From Funneliformis mosseae (lineage: Eukaryota > Glomeromycota > Glomeromycetes > Glomerales > Glomeraceae): a stretch of 17,024 nt of DNA. Location: positions 1 to 17,024 of the forward strand of contig CAJVPP010001953.1 in the NCBI GenBank assembly GCA_910592005.1, read 5' to 3'. The notes under the pieces were generated by a model. The model was not told where the DNA came from. It saw nothing but the letters and a program-made list of their open reading frames with translations, and made no database searches. Position numbers and translations under genes: made by a program. This document shows, one piece after another, positions 9,826 to 17,024 of the stretch. Each line of letters starts with the position of its first letter. Within the stretch, counting starts at the first letter, position 1.

Positions 9826-10086
9826 CCGGCTGGGTCAGTAAAATGAAATCCGAAATTATAAATTTTTTTATAGTAGCCAATCAAAATGCTCCGTCTAAAT
9901 CATGTGAATTGACCAAAATAAACTTTACATTTTATCTATTTGTATGCGTTATATGCATGTATGTGTCCAGTTCGTTAATAAACTGTATATAAACTTTAAA
10001 TTTTCAATTATAAATTGTTTTATTTAATGTATATACATATTTGCTTTCCAAACAATGACATTCAGCTACAAAATGAAATAAAATAA
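9826..10086. other. Subterminal 3' region of the transposon
   Basis: This holds a GC-rich word (CCCGGCTGGGTCAG, 9825-9838) just inside the inverted repeat, which is unusual for this window and could be a transposase-binding subterminal motif. That role is inference. Downstream of the gene's stop codon lie A/T-rich words that could serve 3' end formation. No gene. Confidence 0.4.
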
Positions 10087-10907
10087 TTAAGTCTTTGTAT
10101 GCTTTCCGTTGTTATTACCACCCTGTTTCCACTTTTGACGTTTCTTTAAAATAGCGGTATTGTTACTACAGGTACTACACCGTAGAAATTCGTCTTTTGC
10201 TATTCTATTAATAATATCCAAGCTTCTGCATTCAATATAAACATCTGGATAAATCCCAGCTGAATAATATGGCTTTTTGATTTGTGATGCACAAGACCAT
10301 GAATCGTTAACAAAGACTCTTGAAAAAAGTTCATGAATCTCTTCCACATCTTTTTCAGACTCTTCAGCAGGTTCATTATCCACATTATGCTACTCATCTT
10401 CATTACCATCTTGTTGCTTTGGTGGTATGACTTTTGCCAGATTACATGTATTATGAAATGCTATTCCACAAGTGTAAAATATTGTATTTAAAAACGTTTA
10501 TAGCATTGCCTTATCTTTTTCAGAGAGTTTCTTTGCGCCAAATAAAAGGCATGGCTTTTCGCATTCAATGCAGTTTACAATGATACCAACATTTTTGTGC
10601 ATATAGCAGAAGGATAAAATGGCATACTATGTTTTTTTGTAATTGCCATTTTGTTTTTTTTCATCTTAGTATCTTTTAACGAAAGCCTATAATCTTCCGT
10701 TGTTTGCGTATCGTATAACTCTTCAAATGACTTATAATGCAAGTCTTCACTAGATACCAGATCTGAAAGATGATACAGCTATTTGAAATCTTCTGGCGAA
10801 CAACGAAGAGGATGACAAATGATGCAGTTTGGTTCACTGCATTTTTTGATGGAAAAAAAATAATGCCTCGACTTGCAACAATACTCCAAAAATTCTTGCA
10901 TGCATAT

Positions 10908-10963
10908 CTAAGTAAAGATACGTTAGTTAAGTTTTTTTTTCAGTTAATTAGCAATTTGCTTAC
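10908..10963 (-). other. Intron 2 of the transposase pseudogene
   Basis: On the minus strand the donor is AGG|GTAAGC, a TTAACTAAC branch-like site lies near the 3' end, and the acceptor is TTTACTTAG|ATA. The length is 56 nt, in phase 0. Removing it joins ...EQIRQR to ICMQEFLEYC in frame and removes an in-frame TGA, which is why it is called an intron. Confidence 0.75.
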
Positions 10964-12564
10964 CCTTTGTCTTATTTGCTCGGCGATACGATCTTCACAT
11001 GTAATATTTTCATCCACAAGTTGAATCATTTTTCAGAATCTCTCCATTTTTATATCCATTGCCGTATTAAATATTTTAAAAGAATCATCTTTGAGAAACT
11101 AGTGATCAAACACATCACGAACCAAATGAATTGGAGCTTGAAGACTTTCAACTAAATCCTTTTTCAAGTTAGAATTCTCCTCAGCAATTTTACAGATTTC
11201 ATTTATTGTGCTGCATTTATTTAGTAGATTTTTAGAATGATCATTCATCTTAGTTCGTATTAGACTAACGCTTTGTAACCAAGATTCAGAATCGACATGA
11301 TACGTTCAATGGGATTTTTCTATAAATGATGTGGTGGAGTTCAACAGCTATCAAATAATCAAGGTTCAACGCAAGAAAAAGGTAAATATATGAAAGTTGA
11401 ACCTGAGTATATGTATAATAATGATCTGGTCTGCTATTGGTGTAAAAACATAGCATAGGCTTGTTAATGAGATCTTTATCAAGAAGTATGTGATAAAGTT
11501 CTGTTGCATGCTGAAGAGGTGATGAAGGTTGAAAGATGGGATCCTTTAGTCCAATGCATACTTTTCCTGCATAGAAATCGTCATTTATCGATTTTGGTAT
11601 GTCACATATCATCATTATGCTAGGTATAATACCCATTTTTGTAAAATCGTAATTGACAACTGCAAAAGTTGTGTCTTTACTAACAACTACATTTTTCCCC
11701 CTCTCTACTGCTGCAACAGGGTATCCAGGTTCGTCAACTTTACAACAGTACTTATCATCCAGAAAAATTAGGTTTGTTATATCACGAAACTTCATAGAAA
11801 ATTCTTTTTTAAAATGAAATAAAGCCGATATGTAGTGGGTATCTGGGTGATAAGCTCGTAGTTGACGAGTTTGTATCATAAACTTCAGGTTTAAGCGATC
11901 AGTAAATTGCAAACTGCTAAATCTTGATGGATTCTTAGGCCAAAACTGTAGTCGTAACCATTGTGTACTCAGAATTAATGTTCCAGTTAAACATTCACGT
12001 TTAATTTGATACAAAAGGTTGTTTACTAAGATTGCAGTTGCAAGATGCATGATTGCATCATGCCTGCGTTCATCTACAGCAGTTACATTATCTGCTGCTT
12101 TTCCTGCAAGAAATTGGGCTGCAGTTTTCCAGAAAATATCATATTTACTGGGTTATCCATTGTTATGTTCACGTAAATCAATAGCAATTTCTGGATCTTC
12201 AAGTTCCAAAGCAAATCTAATGCATTCATCGACTTTTGCCTCATTTACAGTCTCAGCTGCAGAGTTGTCACCTGTTAACATTCGATATATTGTTTTAAGT
12301 ACTGATAGCTTGGCTTTTAGAAGAAGCAAGTCACAGGTCCGTAAATAGTTTACTTGCATTGCTTGTGTATGATAATGAGATGCATCAGCTTGCAATTTGC
12401 TTATAATTCGTGTGTTTTCTTGCATTACTGCATTTTCATCAGCCTGTTCATTGATTCTCCAAACTGAGATAGCGTTAAAGACATTATTACCAGAGTTAAA
12501 TTTATATTCTCTAATTTTGAAGGAAAATGCGTTAGATAAGCCCTTAATATAACGCATTTTTTGC

Positions 12565-12635
12565 CTGTAGCATTAAAAATATTTTATTAGAACAGTATAC
12601 TAATAAACTTTAATATACTATTTTTGTATATATAC
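12565..12635 (-). other. Intron 1 of the transposase pseudogene
   Basis: On the minus strand the donor is CCCGT|GTATAT, TTCTAATAA is branch-like, and the acceptor is GCTACAG|GCA. The length is 71 nt, in phase 2. Splicing joins EEYLPMDP-V to QKMRYIKGLSNAF in frame, whereas reading through meets TAA TAA and the wrong frame. Confidence 0.75.
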
Positions 12636-13627
12636 ACGGGATCCATTGGCAAGTACTCTTCAAGGTCAACTGATTTTCATAGTGGTAAATTAATGAGCAA
12701 TTGTTCGAGGTGATAGTATTTTATTTTATCAACAAGGGTGATCTAAATATTTCTTTTATGGATTTTGACTGTTGTGGCTTCATCAATGGATTGTACAGGT
12801 GACTCTGATACATAATTCGCAGCAGTAATATTATGTTGACTTTGTAAAAATCTAATGTAGTTCGAAATAGCAACAATAAAATTATCAAATGCATTACGGA
12901 GCCAATTGAAATTTGTTATTAACAACTATGAAGATGTTGCATATGTAGCTAAAGCTTGATAATGTAAACTTAATTCATTTATATCAAAAGATTTTTGTGA
13001 TTGCTTGTATGATTCTGGGTCTGCGCGATCAAAAAACTTAAGGAAATATTTAGGTATGTAACAACTGTGTTCCTCAAACTTCTTGTAATTACATATGTCA
13101 ATATACCAAACTGCTTCAGTTAAATTAACAACAAATTGTTTCCCTTGTGTATTAGCATATGATTGGGAAGATCATCCACTACCATTATTGTGAATCCAAT
13201 TAATAAGATTATTGCGCAATGTCTACTTACGATTTATTTTGTCTGATTGTGAGAAGATTGGTAAGTGCAATTGGGATCTATGTGCATTTTGCATCAGGAT
13301 TGTGAAACCATTTTGCTGTGATACCAAAGCAGAAATTATATCATCAATTTTGAGTTGATAGTGTATATAGATACCTATACTTATTGTAAGTTCCATAATA
13401 CCACAGTTAAGGCTGACTTGGATTGTAATAGAAGTTATAGTTTCGCTTAATTCAACATGCTCAATTTCTTCAAAACTAGCTATAGCAATATTACACTCTG
13501 AAGATATTTCTTTATTAACAAGTTTTGTAAAAAAATCTTTTATTGACATTTCACTAGAAATAGGATGGATGTACTATCTATGAAGTATTCTTGATCCTTT
13601 GGAGATATGAATATTTGCAAATGGCAT

Positions 13628-14112
13628 TGTTAATAAAGTAAAAGATTTATTAAAGGTTTGGAGAAAGTGTTTCTTAACGCGTTCTTATTTTTATACATAC
13701 TAAATCAAATTTGTTCTATTAGGAGCGCAGTCAAAAATAGAAATATGAACGATCATTTAATTTCTAATATAGTATTATGTACAAGATATATAGTTACTTT
13801 ATAAATTCGATTCATGAGATTTTTTTTTATATTTATATCGAAAAGCAATATGTTGTTTACAAATGATTCCCACGTCAAAAATTTTTAACTATAGCAAGCC
13901 ATTATGACAGAAAATCAAAATAATACATTATATCATCCGTATAACATACAATACAATTGTTTGTTAAAATGCATAGTACAAAATTTTTATATTGTTAGGT
14001 TATCAGGTTTGTAAAACACTCAATATGATGAGCATATAAAATCTTATTGGTTAAAAATTTTTTGAATTTAAAAATAAAAATCTGTACGACCATTCTAAAC
14101 AAAGCAAAATTT
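13628..14112. other. 5' region of the transposon, presumed promoter side
   Basis: This lies between the transposase start and the right inverted repeat. Upstream of the ATG the frame stays open for about 20 codons (KKHFLQTFNKSFTLLT), so an earlier start is not excluded. I see no clear core promoter motif. The stretch 13860-13925 (CCCACGTCAAAAATTTTTAA ... GCAAGCCATTATGAC) is less AT-rich than its surroundings but has no assigned role. Confidence 0.4.
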
Positions 14113-14146
14113 GATATGAAAACTAATTTTTTAAGTTTGTATCACC
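14113..14146 (-). repeat. Right terminal inverted repeat of the transposon
   Basis: Read on the minus strand it starts GGTGATACAAAC and ends TTAGTTTTCATATC, matching the left repeat at 30 of 34 positions without gaps. Confidence 0.85.
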
Positions 14147-14149
14147 TTA
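14147..14149. repeat. Candidate 3-bp target-site duplication TTA (right)
   Basis: TTA directly follows the right inverted repeat and matches 9789-9791. Confidence 0.5.
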
Positions 14150-14429
14150 TTTGAAATCATTCAAAAAGTATTTATAATCTAATTTTTTTTAAAAAAAATT
14201 GTAAATTAAAAAAAACATTTAACAAAATTTTTACAAAATAAAAAATAATTATTTTTATCTTTACATAAAGCGGTTTAAAGTTATTAATATACTTAAAAAA
14301 TATAACTTTGCTGAGATCTTAAAAGATTTAATAAAAGATCTAATAAAACTTATAAATTTTATTATTAAAGATATTGCAGAACAAAAAATGAATTATAGAT
14401 TCTTTCATTATAAAGTATATCTAAACTAT
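14150..14429. other. Gene-free AT-rich stretch
   Basis: Low-complexity A/T DNA. I see no gene or defined repeat. Confidence 0.55.
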
Positions 14430-15315
14430 ATATGAAATTAAAATTATTTAATTTTGATTATTTTAGATAATCAAAATAATTAAAATCAATTTTAACTATT
14501 TGTTAAAAATTTGAAAAGTCAAATTAATTATGATAATTAAAATCAATTATAATAGTCAAAATTAATTATGATATTTAAAATACATAAGATGGTTAAAATA
14601 TATAGATCTTTTGCAATAAAAAGAAAGAAAACTACCAAAAAAAAATTTTTGAATTAATGTTAAATTTAGACTTATTTTATTAAAAATATAATATTTAGTT
14701 TATAAAACAAAAAAAAATTTTTTTAGTAATTTTCTTCTTTTCTATTATAAAGAACCTATATTATAATTATAGGTTTAAATAAACTAAGTCAATAGAATTA
14801 TTCTAATTGAATGATAATAAAACATTAAATTATTATAATAATGAATTGTTCAATTAGAATAATAGGAAAATTAAAAATGAATAATAAGATATCATTTAAA
14901 ATAAACAATTAAATATCATTCAAATAGAATAATAAGATATTATTTAAAATAAATAATTATTATTCAAATAGAATAATAAAAAATTATTTAAATAAAATGA
15001 TAAAAAATTATTAAAATAAAATGATTAGATATTGTTCAAATAAAATAATAAAATATTATTCAAAATAAGTAATAAGAAATTATTCATTTTTGATTTTTTA
15101 TTATTCTAATTAAATAATTTAATAATTCTTTATTATTCAATTAGAATGATTTTATTGATCTGACTTGTTTAAAGCTCTAATTATAATAAATTTTAACTAT
15201 ATTTATAATTTAAATATCATAATTAATTTTAATTATTATAATGTATTTTAACTATCATAATATATTTTGATTTTAATTTTAATCATAACTTTTAAGTTAA
15301 AATATTTTAACTTTT
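14430..15315. repeat. ~0.9-kb imperfect palindrome around a smaller inverted-repeat element
   Basis: The outer arms 14430-14620 and 15187-15315 consist of related words in opposite orientation. The left arm carries AATTAATTATGATATTTAAA and AGTCAAATTAATTATGATAA. The right arm carries TTTAAATATCATAATTAATT and ACTATCATAATATATTTTGA. They flank the 414-bp element on both sides, so the whole could form nested hairpins. The arms are themselves built of short tandem words, so the exact limits are soft. Confidence 0.5.
14767..15180. mobile_element. 414-bp inverted-repeat element (MITE-like) with TTATAA flanks
   Basis: The left arm (14767-14884) starts TTATAGGTTTAAATAAACTA. The right arm (15079-15180), reverse-complemented, starts TTAGAGCTTTAAACAAGTCA. 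Along about 100 bp both arms share ATTCTAATTGAAT.ATAA, TTAGAATAATA and AAAAATGAATAA in the same order. TTATAA lies immediately outside both ends (14761-14766 and 15181-15186), a candidate target duplication. The interior (14885-15078) repeats ATTCAAATAGAATAATAA / GATATTATTTAAAATAA units. There is no coding frame, so it is presumably non-autonomous. Confidence 0.7.
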
Positions 15316-15329
15316 AGATTTTTTGACTT

Positions 15330-15880
15330 TATGTATAGAAAAAATAAAATAATAAAAATGAATAAATAAAATATTAGAAATAATAAAAAAAATAAAAAAG
15401 GAATAAAAATTAATAATAAATAATAATGAAGAATCAGAATTATTAAAAGAAAATTAAAAAATAACAACTAAAATAAACAAGAATAATAATAAAGAAGAAT
15501 AAAAAACAATAATGATAAAGAATTAGAATATAGATTAAACTTGAGAATTACAATAAAGTATAATAATAAAAAATAAATTTTGAAGAATAATAATAAAAAG
15601 AATAAAATAGACATTAACAATAAAAATAAAAATAAAGAATAATATGTAAATAATAATAAAAGTTTTTGATAGAAAATAATGAAGAATAAAAGAAGATCAT
15701 AATAAATACATAGGATAAATTTGAGAAAAAGTAATATAATAATATAATAAAGAGAAATATTATAAAATATTTAAAAAAGAAAATAATAAGATATATAAAA
15801 TAATAGAAAAAATTATAATATGTAATAAAGAAAAGTGATATGATAAATATAAAGATACTTGAATAAATAAAAAATTAATT
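15330..15880. repeat. A-rich, strand-asymmetric low-complexity tract
   Basis: AATAATAAA, AAAATAAAAA and GAATAAAA words dominate the + strand, with very little C. It is the counterpart of 641-1290 in the same orientation. Not coding. Confidence 0.6.
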
Positions 15881-16894
15881 TGTAAACAAATCTTTTTAAT
15901 AGCAAGTGATAGAAATATATTAAGTATATATAGCTCTTATTAAAATTAACAAATTTTAAAATATTATATATTTATAAATTTGAGTTTTAACTAAAGATGA
16001 TTCCCATAATTATTTTCAAATTTCAATTAATTTACAACTTTATTATCACATAAGAAAATTTATTTTATATCATAAGTTATAACTCAATTATACCATTTTT
16101 TAATTGTGATACTTATCTTTAGTTTTAACAAATATAATATTTTAGTTATTTTAGGTTTTTGAATTCTTTAACTTTTTTATATATCATAATAAATATACCA
16201 ATATATATATAATAGAAAATTAGATTTTTTTACAAAAATTTTTATTTTATTAAAACTCTTAAAATTATTAAAGATAAATAGATAAAAATAAGAAAAAATA
16301 ATTTAAAAGTAAATCTTTTATACTAAAACTGCTTTCAGAAATATACTTTAAAAAATAGATTATTTTTTAAGAATTTGTTATATTCAATTAAAGTTATTGT
16401 ATTAAATAATTGAATACTGAAAATGCAATAAAAATATAATAGGAATATAATAAAAATATAATAAGAATAAAATGAAAATATAATAAAATATAATAAGAAT
16501 GTAAGAAATAAATAGTATATTTATAATAAATATATACTATATAGAAATAAGTTTATGCAATCTTTTACAAAAATAAAAAAATTTATTGATAAAATTAATA
16601 ATTTATTAGTCAACTATTATTAGTAATACATGTTTTTATTCTTTGAGGTATACTATTTATTAATTTATATAAACATCTTTTGAAATTTATTTTTATTCTT
16701 CTTTTAATTGAACTTCTAATTTTATAAGATTTTTGGAAAGATTAGAATAGTTATACAAGTAATAATTAGATAGTCTTAAAAATATTTAATCAGATTTAAA
16801 TTTGATGATTAAGCAAGCTAATTTGATAATATCTTAATTTTTTTTACAATCCATTTTTTAATATCTTAGTTGTATGAATAGGGTATCATCATAT
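15881..16894. other. Gene-free AT-rich stretch
   Basis: I see no gene, RNA or structured repeat beyond a short slipped run of ATAATAAGAATATAATAAAA-type units at about 16425-16510. Confidence 0.55.
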
Positions 16895-17024
16895 TTAGAG
16901 TTCCGAATGAGTCGAGTCGAGTCAAATTTAAAGATTAACTTGACTCGACTCTCTTTTTTCAAGTTGAGTCAAGTCAAATTTATTTTATAAAATCTTTTAA
17001 TTTGATTTGATTCGAGTTATATAA
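16895..17024 (+). repeat. Edge repeat, right copy (TTAGAG-ended inverted-repeat element, truncated by window)
   Basis: It starts TTAGAGTTCCGAATGAGTCG and continues with GAGTCGAGTCAAATTT and a TTTTATAAAATC block. It is the reverse complement of 133-262 at about 80% by eye over 130 bp with no gaps. Its defined end faces the window interior and the rest is outside the window. Confidence 0.7.

Larger units (their letters stand above)
10087..13627 (-). pseudogene. DDE/RNase-H-like transposase, inactivated, three exons
   Basis: Probable transposase of the enclosing element. ATG is at 13627 (MPFANIHISKGSRILHR) and TAA at 10089-10087. The exons 13627-12636, 12564-10964 and 10907-10087 total 3,414 nt. 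Three inferred one-base losses (near 11342, 11279 and the A-run at 10592-10596) give 3,417, which is 1,139 codons. In-frame stops lie at 13576, 13225, 13174, 12928, 12745, 12679, 12155, 11322, 11101, 11035, 10781, 10500 and 10392. The core shows WLRLQFWPKNPSR, then FLDDK (residues about 600-601), TNSRPDH (about 706-712) and NPIERIMSILNLG (Glu about 751). This fits a DDE triad in which the second Asp now reads Asn (codon 11438-11436). C-terminal Cys groups include C-x4-C-x2-C-x4-C (residues 888-901), NCIEC...C and CSTC, and the protein ends in a basic tail (KKRQKWKQGG). From memory, related large uncharacterised proteins are common in Glomeromycotina, but I cannot name the family. Confidence 0.8.
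9792..14146 (-). mobile_element. 4.36-kb TIR DNA transposon, inactivated, DDE-type transposase
   Basis: The element is bounded by 34-bp inverted repeats (9792-9825 and 14113-14146, 30 of 34 matching) with TTA on each side, and it encloses one transposase-like gene on the minus strand. Its interior is visibly richer in G and C than either flank, as expected for transferred or once-selected DNA. The 3' untranslated side is about 260 bp and the 5' side about 485 bp. A TTA duplication with GG-starting ends recalls PIF/Harbinger elements, but the protein does not look to me like the usual Harbinger transposase plus Myb-like pair. I leave the superfamily open. The many stops, frameshifts and a lost catalytic Asp show that it cannot move by itself. 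Confidence 0.8.

Noticed and set aside
10200..10409. Minus-strand 69-residue open frame
   Set aside because: It is in the wrong frame over the transposase C-terminus. The neighbouring frame keeps the Cys motifs and continues upstream.
10770..11155. Two overlapping + strand open frames (10770-11024 and 10967-11155)
   Set aside because: They are antisense to exons 2-3 and intron 2 of the transposase pseudogene, whose peptides are clearly more protein-like.
12019..12348. 109-residue + strand open frame
   Set aside because: It is antisense to the transposase core region. The minus-strand frame reads through with coherent peptides and one stop.
10087..13627. The transposase as an intact or domesticated gene
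   Set aside because: Thirteen in-frame stops, three frameshifts and Asn at the second catalytic Asp position leave no usable protein.
1..17024. The whole window as one giant transposon bounded by the edge inverted repeats
   Set aside because: The conserved termini of both edge copies point inward, the inner gene content is unrelated debris, and no Maverick/Polinton-type polymerase, integrase or capsid motifs were seen.
1..17024. LTR or LINE retrotransposon, tRNA or rRNA genes
   Set aside because: No reverse transcriptase YxDD context, no long terminal direct repeats with primer site, and no B-box-like GGTTCGAATCC was seen.

Overview
This window looks like gene-poor, very AT-rich DNA from a filamentous eukaryote, most likely an early-diverging fungus. 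Arbuscular mycorrhizal fungi (Glomeromycotina) are my best guess. The evidence is long homopolymer and A/T-only stretches, short fungal-type introns (71 and 56 nt with GT...AG ends and CTAAT/CTAAC-like branch sites), GAGTYGAGT-type repeats, and a degenerate transposase of a kind I associate with Glomeromycotina. No ribosomal RNA, tRNA, CRISPR array, bacterial operon or intact gene was found. Every coding region I can support is broken.

Layout. Positions 1-262 and 16895-17024 hold two inverted, roughly 80% identical copies of one repeat, each cut by the window edge. Such repeats often end contigs, so the window may be a whole contig. Positions 263-1857 are low-complexity AT DNA with a strongly A-rich (+ strand) tract. 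Positions 1858-2780 (+) and 3591-5262 (-) hold two decayed coding remnants of unrecognised proteins, and 6235-6811 (-) may hold a third, weaker one. Positions 5335-9763 are mostly repeats: a 60-bp duplication, a ~104-bp tandem, a T-rich tract, a ~300-bp duplication, a 1-kb inverted-repeat element filled with a 30-bp minisatellite, and a three-copy ~40-bp repeat.

The main object is 9792-14146. It is a 4,355-bp DNA transposon with 34-bp terminal inverted repeats (30/34 identical) and a TTA on each side. It carries one gene on the minus strand (13627 to 10087). The gene can be followed end to end as three exons of about 1,139 codons, interrupted by 13 in-frame stops and three inferred one-base deletions. 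It keeps a DDE/RNase-H-like core (LDDK ... TNSRPDH ... NPIER) and Cys-rich C-terminal segments, but the second catalytic Asp position reads Asn. The element is therefore dead.

Positions 14400-17024 hold a 414-bp inverted-repeat element flanked by TTATAA and nested in a larger imperfect palindrome, a second A-rich tract, featureless AT DNA and the right-hand edge repeat. Six termini belonging to four non-coding repeat copies share a TTAGAG(Y)T-like end. This points to one family of non-autonomous inverted-repeat elements whose interiors fill with short tandem repeats. Its ends do not match those of the transposon, so the transposon is not its evident driver.
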